Positions 25,250 to 34,359 of a stretch of DNA of 64,000 nucleotides are shown here, piece by piece. The stretch lies in assembly GCA_949297765.1 (NCBI GenBank), contig CASFTV010000021.1:1-64000 (forward strand), written 5' to 3'. Under the pieces are notes generated by a model. The model searched no databases, was not told the DNA's origin, and saw only the letters and a program-made list of their open reading frames with translations. Source of the DNA: an uncultured bacterium. GTDB taxonomy: Bacteria; Verrucomicrobiota; Lentisphaeria; Victivallales; UBA1829. Numbering within the stretch: position 1 is the stretch's first letter; each line of letters begins with the position of its first letter. A program made the position numbers and the translations under genes.

Positions 25250-26078
25250 CCAGCGTCTCCAGCATATTGGTTTCGTCGTCATCGAATTCATCCGGCGTGT
25301 CGCCGGCGGGCTTGTCGATCAGCGCGCGGGTCAGGAGTTCGAACAGCTGATCGGGGGTCAGAAACCGTTTCAGGACCCCCCGTTTGGCCATGCTGATTCC
25401 GCCGGTCTCCTCTGAAACGACAACCGCCACCGCATCGGTCTCCTCCGTCACGCCGATCGCCGCCCGGTGACGCGTCCCGATGTTCTGATGGGCGAATTCC
25501 GGCTGCTGGGTAAGCGGCAGAATCGCATGTGCCGCCTCGATGGTGTCTCCCCGGATAATCAGCGCTCCGTCGTGCAGCGGCGAGTTCGGATAAAAAATCG
25601 ACTGCAGCAGCAGCGAGGAGACCTTCGCCTCCAGATGAACCGCGCTGTTTTTGATGGTTGCCATTCCAATCTGCCGTTCGAAAATAATCAGCGCTCCGGT
25701 TTTGCTGCGGGACATCTGCGTCACAGCCGCCACCGTCTCCCGGATCGTCTTCTTCTGCACGTTCGCATGATGGGAGAACGATTTGCTTCCCAGCTGGGCA
25801 AATGCGCGGCGCAGTTCCGGCTGAAAAATCACCACCAGCGCCACCGAGGCGATTGTCCAGAAGTTTTCCAGAAGCCAGTTCAGCACTTCAAATTTCAGGA
25901 TATTGGTCAGCAGCGTGAGGAAAATCAGAACGATCACGCACCCGGCGAGCACGCTTGCTCCGCGGGTGCCGCGCAGAAAATAGAGCAGGCAGTAGATCAG
26001 AACCGCGATCACCCCGAAATCGAGGTACGGTCTGATCAGATCATAGATGTACAATGCATTTTCCAGAACCGGCGGCAT
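25239..26078 (-). CDS. cdaA: Diadenylate cyclase, CdaA type
   Basis: A 279-residue membrane enzyme that condenses two ATP into cyclic di-AMP. Three N-terminal helices (about 20-36, 42-60 and 72-86) anchor the DAC domain, whose active-site motifs DGA (170-172) and RHR (203-205) are intact. The frame is open for 23 more codons, but those overlap the -35 element of its promoter, and GAAGGAA sits upstream of the ATG at 26078. The acidic C-terminal tail (EFDDDETN) is an extra. Followed by a ybbR gene, the classic cdaA-cdaR layout, but without glmM. Confidence 0.95.
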   Translation of the reverse strand: MPPVLENALYIYDLIRPYLDFGVIAVLIYCLLYFLRGTRGASVLAGCVIVLIFLTLLTNILKFEVLNWLLENFWTIASVALVVIFQPELRRAFAQLGSKSFSHHANVQKKTIRETVAAVTQMSRSKTGALIIFERQIGMATIKNSAVHLEAKVSSLLLQSIFYPNSPLHDGALIIRGDTIEAAHAILPLTQQPEFAHQNIGTRHRAAIGVTEETDAVAVVVSEETGGISMAKRGVLKRFLTPDQLFELLTRALIDKPAGDTPDEFDDDETNMLETLDAD

Positions 26079-26118
26079 TGGATTTCCTTCTCCCATCTGA
26101 ATTTCTGCGAATAGGAAG

Positions 26119-26147
26119 AATATACATCCCGCCCGGTCAAATTGCAA
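26119..26147 (-). promoter_or_regulatory. Promoter of the cdaA operon
   Basis: Minus strand TTGCAA (26142-26147), 17-base spacer, TATATT (26119-26124). Confidence 0.65.
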
Positions 26148-26202
26148 TCACGCAAACACGTTTTCCGGGATATTTCCCGTTTTCCGTTCCGGGAGAAGAT
26201 GC

Positions 26203-26233
26203 AAAAAAAATCCCGCAGCATCGTGCGGGATTT
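26203..26233 (-). terminator. Terminator of rpsD
   Basis: Stem TCCCGCA/TGCGGGA (26211-26230) followed on the minus strand by eight T (26203-26210), 25 bases past the rpsD stop. Confidence 0.8.
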
Positions 26234-26257
26234 TCCGGAAAAACAAATTCCGAAAGA

Positions 26258-26860
26258 TCAGCGAGCGTAGTACTCGACGACTCGCATCGCTTCGACCTGG
26301 ACCGGAATCTCTTCGATCATCGGTTCCCGGAGGACGGTGACCTTGAGTTCTTCCTTGTTGGTCTCGTAATACGGCGGGACCGTGGAGTTGACCTCGCGGG
26401 CGATTTCAGCGACTTTCGGCGATTTCTCCGCGTTGATGGAAACGACCTGACCGGGTTTGAGCCGGAAGGAGGGACGGTCCACGATTTTGCCGTCGACCAG
26501 AATATGGCGATGGGAAACAAACTGTTTTGCCGCGAAGATTGTCGGGGCGATACCGGAATGGTACACCGTCGCATCGAGTCTCATTTCGATGTGCTGCATC
26601 AGGGTTTCGTTGGTTCTTCCCTCTTTGCGTTTCGCGATCAGGAAGAGATTGCGCAGCTGGCTTTCCGTGAGGGCGTAATGCGCTTTGAGTTTCTGCTTTT
26701 CCTGCATCATGACGCCGTAGGTGGAAAGTTTGGATTTCTTTCTGTTCTTTCCCTGGAGTCCGGCCGCATACGGTCTCTTGACACTGGGGCACTTGGGCAT
26801 GTTCCAGATGCAGTATCCGAGACGTCTGCACAGTTTGTGTTTGGCTTGAGCTTGTTTCAT
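26258..26860 (-). CDS. rpsD: 30S ribosomal protein uS4
   Basis: A 200-residue uS4, which nucleates assembly of the 30S body by binding 16S rRNA. The S4 RNA-binding domain is clear (MRLDATVYHSGIAPTIFAAKQ, then SHRHILVDGKIVDRPSFRLK). The N-terminus has cysteines at 11, 17 and 24 (KLCRRLGYC and MPKC), a spacing unlike the common CxxC zinc form, so metal binding is uncertain. It stands alone with its own promoter and terminator rather than in the alpha ribosomal operon. AAAGGA precedes the ATG. The roughly 105-base leader could hold an autoregulatory fold, but I cannot demonstrate one. Confidence 0.96.
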   Translation of the reverse strand: MKQAQAKHKLCRRLGYCIWNMPKCPSVKRPYAAGLQGKNRKKSKLSTYGVMMQEKQKLKAHYALTESQLRNLFLIAKRKEGRTNETLMQHIEMRLDATVYHSGIAPTIFAAKQFVSHRHILVDGKIVDRPSFRLKPGQVVSINAEKSPKVAEIAREVNSTVPPYYETNKEELKVTVLREPMIEEIPVQVEAMRVVEYYAR

Positions 26861-26965
26861 CCCGTTTCCTTTCTGACTGAGATTTCAAATTGTCTTTCAC
26901 GCTCCGCCGCGTCAAGCAGGACAGGGGCAGACGGAACGCTTTTCCCAACTCGATGGGAATCATTC

Positions 26966-26993
26966 AATATACCCTTTGCTTCCGATTTTTCAA
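26966..26993 (-). promoter_or_regulatory. Promoter of rpsD
   Basis: Minus strand TTGAAA (26988-26993), 16-base spacer, TATATT (26966-26971). The 334-base rpsD-hpf interval contains this site, the divergent hpf promoter and two leaders; I see no gene in it. Confidence 0.7.
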
Positions 26994-27063
26994 GCGGTCC
27001 GCTGTTTTTTTTCCGAAATTTGCCAAATTCGGAATTTATTTTGAAAAAATCTTGATTCCGGGC

Positions 27064-27091
27064 TTGAATCATGCGCGATTCGGTCTATACT
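27064..27091 (+). promoter_or_regulatory. Promoter of hpf
   Basis: TTGAAT (27064-27069), 16-base spacer, TATACT (27086-27091). The roughly 97-base leader contains a hairpin (AACCGGC with GCCGGTT, about 27109-27135). Confidence 0.65.
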
Positions 27092-27194
27092 GTACCACCG
27101 GAGAGAAAACCGGCTGAACGAGCCGCCGGTTGAAAGAAAACGGAACGGTCCGCATGAAAAACCGCGGAAAACCGTTCAAACGTAAGGAGATGAC

Positions 27195-27533
27195 ATGATG
27201 GATATTATTGTCAGCGCGCGTCACTTCGATCTCAGCGAAGCACTCAAAGTCCAGGCGGAGAACGCCACTCATGCGGCTCTCGACGACCTGAGCTTGAAAA
27301 TTTCCAGCGTCCGCATCGTTCTCGACATTCAGAAGAACACCCACAAGGCGGATGTGGTCGTGGCAATCAAAAACTACTTTGTCAGCGCCTCCGCGGAAAC
27401 GGTCAACGACATGAACAAATCCATTGTCGAAGCTCTTGAAAAAGCCGGCGTCCAGGCTCGGAAATACCTGGAGAAGAAACAGGATCACCGGGACCGCGAT
27501 TCCATTAAAACAGAGGAAACTCCCGCCGAATAA
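27195..27533 (+). CDS. hpf: Ribosome hibernation promoting factor
   Basis: A 112-residue short-form HPF/RaiA protein that binds the 30S decoding region and holds ribosomes inactive in stationary phase. The fold is recognisable from MDIIVSARHFDLSEALK at the N-terminus and the central KADVVVAIKNYFVSASAE; the basic helix ARKYLEKKQDHRDRD follows. It lacks the C-terminal dimerisation domain of long HPF. A TAAGGAG site precedes the ATG. It is monocistronic with its own promoter and terminator. Together with rsfS it gives the window two ribosome-silencing factors. Confidence 0.95.
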   Translation: MMDIIVSARHFDLSEALKVQAENATHAALDDLSLKISSVRIVLDIQKNTHKADVVVAIKNYFVSASAETVNDMNKSIVEALEKAGVQARKYLEKKQDHRDRDSIKTEETPAE

Positions 27534-27553
27534 ACCGACCGGTCATTGACCCG

Positions 27554-27588
27554 GCCCCCGTTCCGTTCCGGACGGGGGCTTTTTTTTC
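27554..27588 (+). terminator. Terminator of hpf
   Basis: Stem GCCCCCGT/ACGGGGGC (27554-27561 and 27572-27579) followed by nine T. Confidence 0.85.
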
Positions 27589-27663
27589 TTTCTTCTGCGC
27601 CGGCCGCATGGTTTTTTCTCTGTTTCATTTTCATTCAGCTTTTTTTTCATTTTGTTTCCGGGG

Positions 27664-27691
27664 TTGAATTTCCGCATTTTCTTGGTATATT
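27664..27691 (+). promoter_or_regulatory. Promoter of the ROK-ppx-ppk operon
   Basis: TTGAAT (27664-27669), 16-base spacer, TATATT (27686-27691), about 40 bases before the ROK start. Confidence 0.65.
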
Positions 27692-27731
27692 TGTGATGAT
27701 CCAATCGCCAACCCAACACGGAGAAGAGAAA

Positions 27732-28709
27732 ATGGCAGACAACCTCGCACTCGGCATTGATCTCGGCGGGTCCAAAATCTACGCGGTGGTTACCGATCCG
27801 GACAACCGCGTCATCGCAGATGCAAAGATCCCGACCGATCCCTCCGCCGGACCGGAACAGACCGCCGCCGCAATGAAGGAAACCGCTCTTGCCGCGCTGG
27901 AAAAACTGGATCTTACTCTGGACGACATCGCCTTTTTCGGAGCGGCAATCCCCTCTCCGGTCGATCCGGAAACCGGAGACTGCCTCCACGCGGTCAACCT
28001 CGGGTGGAAGAAGGCCTCCATGCTCAAGATCATGCGCGAGACCTTCGGCCATGACTTCAAGCTCGGAAACGACGGCAATCTCGGTCAGCTCGGGGAACAT
28101 TTTGTCGGCGCGGCCAGAGAGTTTCACTCGTCCGTCGGCTATTTCATCGGAACCGGCCTCGGCGGCGGCATCGTGATCAACGACCGCCTGCTGACCGGCA
28201 ACAAGGGACTCGCCGGCGAACTCGGCCATGCGATCATCAAGGTCGGCGGACGGCGCTGCGGATGCGGACACCGCGGATGCGTCGAAGCCTACTGCAGCAA
28301 GAAAGCGTTTGTCAAGGCGCTGAAAAAAGAGATCTTCAAGTGCGGCATGCACTCCCTGCTGCCGATTGAAAAATTCAATCCCGAAACGACCAATATCAAA
28401 AGCAAATATCTTTCACGCGCCTACAACGAGGATGATCCGGCGGTCCGGAAAGTCGTGGACAAGGGACTGCGGATGCTCGGCATCGCGGCGGCCTCCGCCT
28501 GCGCCGTGATCGCACCGCAGTGCATCGTGCTCGGCGGCGGATTTGTGGAGTCGATGGGCGATCAGGTCATCATTCCCTTCAAAGCGGCCTTTCACCGGCA
28601 CTTGTTCGGGATCTCGCCGGCGGACATCGAAATCCGTATTTCGGAGCTGGGCGATCACGCGGTCGCGGTCGGAGCGACCATTCTGGCGAGGGGAAGTTTT
28701 CAGAAATGA
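27732..28709 (+). CDS. ROK family sugar kinase
   Basis: A 325-residue ROK protein, probably a glucokinase or related hexose kinase. It shows the phosphate-binding LGIDLGGSKIYAVV at the start, the second ATP loop FIGTGLGGGIVIND, and the ROK zinc motif CGCGHRGCVEAYC. No helix-turn-helix precedes the domain, so it is an enzyme rather than a repressor. The start chosen (27732) follows GAAGAGAA and the predicted promoter; the open frame upstream contains the hpf terminator and is not coding. Its stop overlaps the ppx start (ATGA). Confidence 0.93.
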   Translation: MADNLALGIDLGGSKIYAVVTDPDNRVIADAKIPTDPSAGPEQTAAAMKETALAALEKLDLTLDDIAFFGAAIPSPVDPETGDCLHAVNLGWKKASMLKIMRETFGHDFKLGNDGNLGQLGEHFVGAAREFHSSVGYFIGTGLGGGIVINDRLLTGNKGLAGELGHAIIKVGGRRCGCGHRGCVEAYCSKKAFVKALKKEIFKCGMHSLLPIEKFNPETTNIKSKYLSRAYNEDDPAVRKVVDKGLRMLGIAAASACAVIAPQCIVLGGGFVESMGDQVIIPFKAAFHRHLFGISPADIEIRISELGDHAVAVGATILARGSFQK

Positions 28710-30208
28710 AGCATATGCTTGCATCCATCGACATCGGAGCGCATTCTGCCCGGCTGCTGATTGTCGAAGCCGACAAAAACGGCGCGTATGAAACGATCGA
28801 GGACCTGGAAATTCCGGTTCCGCTCGGCGCGGATGTCTTTAAAACCGGACGCATCAGCAATCAATCCGTCTCCATGCTCTGCGGGATCATGAAGAAGTTC
28901 AAGTGGAAAATGCAGGAGTACCGGATCACGGACTACTGCGCCATCGCCACAAGCGCGGTCCGGGAAGCGGAAAACGCCGACATCTTCCTGGAACGCGTTC
29001 ACTTCCTCTCCGGCATTGCCGTCAAAATTTTCACCGGGACGGATGAAGCCAGACTCGGTTATCTTGCCGTTCAATCCGTCATTCCGTCAAATTTCCGGTT
29101 TGACGAACAGACGCTCCTTCTGGCTGACATCGGGACCGGCGCCTGCCAGGTGAGTCTTTTCGATCACGGCGTCATGCGTTTTACGGAGACGATCAAGCTC
29201 GGGACGCTCCGTGCGATCGAGGGATTTTCCGACACCTCCTCCCCCGCACTCCGCATTGAGCAGCTGGAACCCGTCATTGACAGCGCGTTCGGCGAGCTGG
29301 AGTATCTTTCCGGCAAGATGAACTGTGACGGAGTGATCGTCACCGGCGCCTCCACCCGCGCGATGCTCGCAATGCGCAAGCAGCGGATCAAACGGGGGGT
29401 CTTCGAACTGAAGATCGACGAATTCAAACTGCTGCGCGAACTGGCGGAAACCCGGACCGTGGAACACCTCGGGCGCGAATTCAACATCAAATCCGACCTT
29501 GCGGAGGCGGTTCTTCCCTGCTGCATGATGATCTCGAACCTTCTGAAACTGACGGGAGCCAAAACCATCTATGCGCCGACGATTTCCACCAAATACGCAC
29601 TGATCGAGGATTTCATCAACACGCAGATGCGGCGGCGGGATCCGTTCGAACCGCAGATTCTCGGATGCGCCTCCCAGATCGCGGAGCGTTACGGAAGCGA
29701 CATGCGTCTGATTGCCACCACCGTCATTTTTGCCGAAAAGCTGTTTGAAAAACTCCAGCCAGTCCACGGCATGTCGCACAGCGAGCTGAAGCTCCTGAAA
29801 GTGGCGGCTCTGCTCTACAAGACAGGTCTTTTTCTGAACAACCAGGCCTATCACAAACACAGCTGCTACATTATTCTCAACACGGAGATTCCGGGTCTTT
29901 CCCTGACGGAACGGCGGATTGTCGCGATGGCGGCCCGGTATCACCGGAAGGCGCTTCCGAAACCGCAGCATCCGGATTACATGGCGATTCCGCCGGAACA
30001 GCGGGCGGTGATCAACAAACTGGCGGCGCTTCTCCGTCTCGCCAGCGGTCTGGCCGTGACCTGCAAGCCGGACGAGCGCATGACGGTCAACATCTCGCCG
30101 AATCTTGTCACGATCAAAATGGGCGGAATGGGCCGGTCCGCCGCTCTTGATTATATTGATACCAGCATGTTCAATTACGCATTTGCATCCAAACTTATCT
30201 TCCTGTAA
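28706..30208 (+). CDS. Ppx/GppA family phosphatase
   Basis: A 500-residue ASKHA-fold protein of the exopolyphosphatase/guanosine pentaphosphatase family. ASIDIGAHSARLLIVE is the first phosphate loop and FTGTDEARLGYL carries the catalytic-region glutamate. The second loop reads DIGTGACQVSLF instead of the usual DIGGGSTE, a divergence at a conserved glycine-rich turn. A C-terminal HD-like helical region (LLKVAALLYKTGLF, then AMAARYHRK) is present. It directly precedes ppk, so polyphosphate is the likely substrate, though GppA-type activity cannot be excluded. ATGA overlap with the ROK gene indicates coupling. Confidence 0.9.
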   Translation: MKHMLASIDIGAHSARLLIVEADKNGAYETIEDLEIPVPLGADVFKTGRISNQSVSMLCGIMKKFKWKMQEYRITDYCAIATSAVREAENADIFLERVHFLSGIAVKIFTGTDEARLGYLAVQSVIPSNFRFDEQTLLLADIGTGACQVSLFDHGVMRFTETIKLGTLRAIEGFSDTSSPALRIEQLEPVIDSAFGELEYLSGKMNCDGVIVTGASTRAMLAMRKQRIKRGVFELKIDEFKLLRELAETRTVEHLGREFNIKSDLAEAVLPCCMMISNLLKLTGAKTIYAPTISTKYALIEDFINTQMRRRDPFEPQILGCASQIAERYGSDMRLIATTVIFAEKLFEKLQPVHGMSHSELKLLKVAALLYKTGLFLNNQAYHKHSCYIILNTEIPGLSLTERRIVAMAARYHRKALPKPQHPDYMAIPPEQRAVINKLAALLRLASGLAVTCKPDERMTVNISPNLVTIKMGGMGRSAALDYIDTSMFNYAFASKLIFL

Positions 30209-30232
30209 CGGAGGGATGAAAGGGGTTTCCGC

Positions 30233-32362
30233 ATGGCAGCTTCAGTCGAAAACGAACAATACATCAACCGGGATATCAGCTGGCTTGAATTCAACGCCCG
30301 GGTGCTGGGGGAGGCGGCCGACAAAGGCAATCCTCTCCTGGAACGTCTTAAATTCATTGCGATTTTCAGCAGCAATCTCGACGAATTCTATATGGTCCGC
30401 GTGGCCGGAGTGTCGCAGCAGCTCGGCGACACCTTCAAACGGGTCTATGGCGACAGCGGCTATGTCCCCGCCGTTCTGATGAAACAGCTTGATACCCGGA
30501 TCCGCCAGCTGGTCGAGCGCCAGTACCGCTCGCTCTACAAGGAGATTCTTCCGGAGCTTGCACGCAACGGCATCCGTCTTGCGGTCTGGAAGGAGCTTCC
30601 GGAGGAGAAGCGGGAGGCGCTCCGCAAGCGGTTCATCGCCAGTTATCTTCCGATTCTGACGCCGATCGGCATCGACAGCTCCCATCCGTTTCCCCAGGTT
30701 CCGAATCTCGGACTCGAACTTCTGGTCCGTCTGCGGCGGGAAAACGACGAGAAGGAACATTTCGCCGTTCTTGAGGTTCCCTCGCTGATCCCGCGCTTCA
30801 TCGAAGTCGAGGTCTACGGCCGGCACGCAACGTTCATCCCGAGCGAGGAACTGATCGCGAACAATCTGGATCTTCTGTTCAACAAATGCACCATTCTGGA
30901 GTGTTCGGCGTTCCGGATCACCCGGGACATGGATTTTTCCATCGACGAGGAATCCATTGCCGATCTCCTTACCGAAATGCAGATTGCGCTCCAGAAGAAA
31001 GCGCAGCGCAAGGTGGTCCGTCTGGAGATCTCCTCGCTGATGTCGCGCAAATCGCGCGAATGGCTTGCGGGCATGCTCCGGACTCCCAAGGAGTACATTT
31101 TCTCCATCAGCGGGATGCTGAATCTGAAGGATCTGTTCCGTCTTGCCGGACTCAATAATTTTCCGGAACTTGCGGACCGGCCGCTGCCGCCGCTCTCCTC
31201 CGTCAGCTGTCCGAAAGGCGCGGACATTTTCCGGACGATCCGCGAAAAAGGCGGATTTCTTCTTCATCATCCGTATGAATCCTTCAGTCCGGTGGTCCGG
31301 TTTCTGGAGGAGGCGGCGAACGATCCGAATGTTCTGGCGATCAAGCAGACGCTGTACCGGGTCAGCGGCAACTCTCCGGTCGTGAAGGCGCTGATTGCCG
31401 CGGCCCGCAACGGGAAACAGGTCTCGGTGCTTGTGGAGATCAAGGCGCGCTTCGACGAGGAAAACAATATCAACTGGGCGCGGGAACTCGCCAACGCGGG
31501 GGCGCATGTGGTATACGGAATCGCGGGACTGAAAGTTCACTGCAAGGCTCTGATGGTGGTCCGGCAGGAAGAGGACGGCATCCGCCGCTATCTGCACCTC
31601 GGCACCGGGAATTATAACGACAAGACCGCCCAGCTCTACACCGATCTCGGATTCTTTACCGACGACAAGGCTCTTGCCGACGATGTCTCCGCTCTGTTCA
31701 ACGTCATCACCGGCTTTTCCAGTCCGCCCGACTGGAACAAACTCTGGGTGGCGCCGTTCAACATCAAGGAGAAACTGATCTACCATATCGACCGCGAAGC
31801 CGAACTTTCCACGCCGCAGAATCCCGGCGCGATCACCATCAAGGCCAATTCGCTGATCGACTATGAGATCATCGACCATCTGTACGAAGCGGCGCGGCGG
31901 CATGTGAAAATCAACCTGGTCATCCGGGGGATCTGCGGGATCAACCCGTTCTGGCTTCCGAAACAGTATGCCCGGAATATCCAGGTGGTCAGCATCCTCG
32001 ACCGGTTTTTGGAACATGCGCGGATCTACCGTTTTGCGAACAACGGCGACCCGGTCTATTATATCGGAAGCGCCGATGTCATGCCCCGGAACATCCGCCG
32101 CCGCATCGAAGTTCTTCTTCCGATCGAATCGGACGCCATCCGCCGCGATCTGGATTTCATTCTCGACTGCGCCCTCCGCGACAAGCGCAAAGGCCGCCGT
32201 CTGATCGGTCCGAACCGCTATTCCCGTCCCCTCCCCTCCGCATCCGCCGAGCCGACCCGAAGCCAGTACAAGCTCTACGACTTCTACAGGAACCGGCTGG
32301 AAAAGACCCGGGAAGCCATCGGCCGGAATGAATCGCTGACCATTTTCACATCACCCAATTAA
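30233..32362 (+). CDS. ppk1: Polyphosphate kinase 1
   Basis: A 709-residue PPK1, which polymerises the terminal phosphate of ATP into polyphosphate. N-terminal YINRDISWLEFNARVL and NLDEFYMVRVAGV are diagnostic; the phospholipase D-like catalytic part contains IKQTLYRVSGNSPV, GLKVHCKALMVV with the phosphorylated-histidine region, LGTGNYNDKTAQLYTDL, and near the C-terminus YYIGSADVMPRNIRRRIEVL. Length is normal. It lies 24 bases after ppx and 12 before queC. Having polymerase and phosphatase adjacent suggests joint control of polyphosphate. Confidence 0.97.
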   Translation: MAASVENEQYINRDISWLEFNARVLGEAADKGNPLLERLKFIAIFSSNLDEFYMVRVAGVSQQLGDTFKRVYGDSGYVPAVLMKQLDTRIRQLVERQYRSLYKEILPELARNGIRLAVWKELPEEKREALRKRFIASYLPILTPIGIDSSHPFPQVPNLGLELLVRLRRENDEKEHFAVLEVPSLIPRFIEVEVYGRHATFIPSEELIANNLDLLFNKCTILECSAFRITRDMDFSIDEESIADLLTEMQIALQKKAQRKVVRLEISSLMSRKSREWLAGMLRTPKEYIFSISGMLNLKDLFRLAGLNNFPELADRPLPPLSSVSCPKGADIFRTIREKGGFLLHHPYESFSPVVRFLEEAANDPNVLAIKQTLYRVSGNSPVVKALIAAARNGKQVSVLVEIKARFDEENNINWARELANAGAHVVYGIAGLKVHCKALMVVRQEEDGIRRYLHLGTGNYNDKTAQLYTDLGFFTDDKALADDVSALFNVITGFSSPPDWNKLWVAPFNIKEKLIYHIDREAELSTPQNPGAITIKANSLIDYEIIDHLYEAARRHVKINLVIRGICGINPFWLPKQYARNIQVVSILDRFLEHARIYRFANNGDPVYYIGSADVMPRNIRRRIEVLLPIESDAIRRDLDFILDCALRDKRKGRRLIGPNRYSRPLPSASAEPTRSQYKLYDFYRNRLEKTREAIGRNESLTIFTSPN

Positions 32363-32374
32363 GAAGGACAACCG

Positions 32375-33058
32375 ATGACTCGAGAAAAGGCCGTTGTTTT
32401 GCTGAGCGGCGGACTGGATTCCGCAACCTGCCTCGCAATCGCGAAGTCGCAGGGGTTTGACATTCACACCCTCACCTTCGCCTACGGGCAGCGCCACAGG
32501 ATCGAACTGGAATATGCAAAAAATCTTGCGCGGCACGCGGGGGTCGTCAGGCATCATCTGATCTCCTTCGATCTGCGGGAGTGGGGTGGTTCGGCGCTGA
32601 CCTCCGACGCGATTGACGTTCCCGACGCCGGCGGAGACGGAATTCCTGTCACATACGTTCCCGCCCGCAATACGATCTTTCTGTCCTTTGCGACGGCTCT
32701 TGCCGAGACGGTCGGAGCGAAGGAGATCTTCATCGGCGTGAACAGCCTCGACTATTCCGGATACCCCGACTGCCGCCCCGCCTTTGTGAAGTCGTTTGAA
32801 CAGACCGCGACCCTTGGAACCAAAGCCGTTGATGAAGGATGGTCGTTCCACATCAATGCGCCGCTCCAGAATCTGAAAAAGACGGAAATCATCCGTCTCG
32901 GCCTCAGCCTCGGCGTTGACTACTCCATGACCCACAGCTGCTACAACCCGAACCATGACGGATCCCCCTGCCTCCGGTGCGACAGCTGCGCGCTCCGTCA
33001 AAAAGCATTTGCAGAACTCGGAATGGTCGATCCTCAAGTTCAAAAGTTCCGCAAATGA
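32375..33058 (+). CDS. queC: 7-cyano-7-deazaguanine synthase
   Basis: A 227-residue QueC, converting 7-carboxy-7-deazaguanine to preQ0 in queuosine synthesis. The PP-loop ATP pyrophosphatase motif LLSGGLDSAT is near the start, TFAYGQRHRIELEYAK follows, and a zinc-binding set CYNPNHDGSPCLRCDSCALR closes the protein. AGAAGGA precedes the ATG. It is 12 bases after ppk and overlaps the next gene by four bases. Other queuosine genes are not in the window. Confidence 0.97.
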   Translation: MTREKAVVLLSGGLDSATCLAIAKSQGFDIHTLTFAYGQRHRIELEYAKNLARHAGVVRHHLISFDLREWGGSALTSDAIDVPDAGGDGIPVTYVPARNTIFLSFATALAETVGAKEIFIGVNSLDYSGYPDCRPAFVKSFEQTATLGTKAVDEGWSFHINAPLQNLKKTEIIRLGLSLGVDYSMTHSCYNPNHDGSPCLRCDSCALRQKAFAELGMVDPQVQKFRK

Positions 33059-34359
33059 CGGATTCTTCCTCAAAAAATGACGGACCTGATGTTGTCGTCA
33101 TCGGTTCCGGTCCCGCAGGACTTTCCGCGGCTCTCGCCGCGGCGGAATGCGGCGCGGCGGTCCTCCTTTGTGAACGCCTTCCGCAGTTCGGAAGGAAGCT
33201 GCTCGCCAGCGGGGGATCCAAATGCAACATCAGCAACACCCTGGATCCGACGGCTTTCATGGAGGCGTTCGGAAGAGAAGGGCGATTCATGAAACCCGCT
33301 CTCGATACCGCCTATCATGACTGGCTTTTCCCGTTTCTGGAATCCAGAAACGTCCCGCTGAAATGCGATGATTCCTTTCACTATTTCCCCAGATCCGAAC
33401 GCGCCCGCGATGTCCTTCACGCATTTTCCGGTGCATTTCTTTCCCTTGGCGGAATCATGAAAAATGGAATGGAAATCCAACGGATCGTCGTCAATGACGG
33501 ATCCGTTTCGGGCGTAATTTCAAATGACGGCACTCTGACGAAATGCGATGCGGTCGTTCTTGCGGGCGGCGGAACCGCCTGGAGCGCTCTCGGCGGAGGA
33601 CGGCATGGACTGGATCTGGCAACCGCACTCGGTCACACGCTTTCTCCGCTTCTTCCGGCCATGGCTCCGCTGCTGATCCGCGAACCGTGGGTTCACGCGC
33701 TTACCGGCATCAGTCTCCCCGATGCGGCGCTGTCGTTCCGGAGCGGACGGCGGACCATCCGCAACCGGGGGGAACTGCTCTTCACCCATTCCGGACTCTC
33801 GGGCCCCTGCGCCATCGACCTTGCGGGAGATCTCGCCGAGGCCTGCGCAAAAACCGGCGCGGAAACAGAGCTGCTGCTTCTTCCTGCCGCCTCAAAGGAG
33901 CGTTCCTTCTGGCGAGCGGAACTCGAATCCTGGCGGAAAACGGATGGACGCAAACAACCCCGCACGCTCCTGAGCCGTCATCTTCCGCGCGCGCTGGCGG
34001 AACATCTCTGTACGGCGGCGGAATGCGGAGAACGGAGACTCTGTGAACTGCCCGCATCTTCCGCGGAACGCCTCTCCGCACTTCTCAGCGGGATTCCGCT
34101 GACCGCGTACGGCGCCGGCCCGATCGACAGGGCGATGGCAATGAAAGGCGGAATCAAACTGAAGGAGATCCATCCCGGCACGCTCGAAAGCCGGCGGGTC
34201 CGCGGACTCTATTTCGCCGGAGAGATCATGGACCTGACCGGCCCCTGCGGAGGATACAACATTCAATGGGCGCTCTCCAGCGGGCGTCTTGCCGGCCGCT
34301 CCGCCGCGCGGCGCGAACGGGACGGGTTCATTCCAGAGGAGCCGGAACAAAACCGCTGA
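33055..34359 (+). CDS. HI0933-like flavoprotein (NAD(P)/FAD-dependent)
   Basis: A 434-residue flavoprotein of the HI0933/YhiN family. FAD-binding segments are VVVIGSGPAGLSAALAAAEC at the N-terminus, GRKLLASGGSKCNISN, and near the end GLYFAGEIMDLTGPCGGYN, followed by the family-typical NIQWALSSGRLAG. Function of this family in bacteria is not settled. The ATG overlaps the queC stop (ATGA). Its 3' end overlaps the convergent Gfo/Idh/MocA gene by 32 bases, with no room for a terminator between them. Confidence 0.92.
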   Translation: MTDSSSKNDGPDVVVIGSGPAGLSAALAAAECGAAVLLCERLPQFGRKLLASGGSKCNISNTLDPTAFMEAFGREGRFMKPALDTAYHDWLFPFLESRNVPLKCDDSFHYFPRSERARDVLHAFSGAFLSLGGIMKNGMEIQRIVVNDGSVSGVISNDGTLTKCDAVVLAGGGTAWSALGGGRHGLDLATALGHTLSPLLPAMAPLLIREPWVHALTGISLPDAALSFRSGRRTIRNRGELLFTHSGLSGPCAIDLAGDLAEACAKTGAETELLLLPAASKERSFWRAELESWRKTDGRKQPRTLLSRHLPRALAEHLCTAAECGERRLCELPASSAERLSALLSGIPLTAYGAGPIDRAMAMKGGIKLKEIHPGTLESRRVRGLYFAGEIMDLTGPCGGYNIQWALSSGRLAGRSAARRERDGFIPEEPEQNR

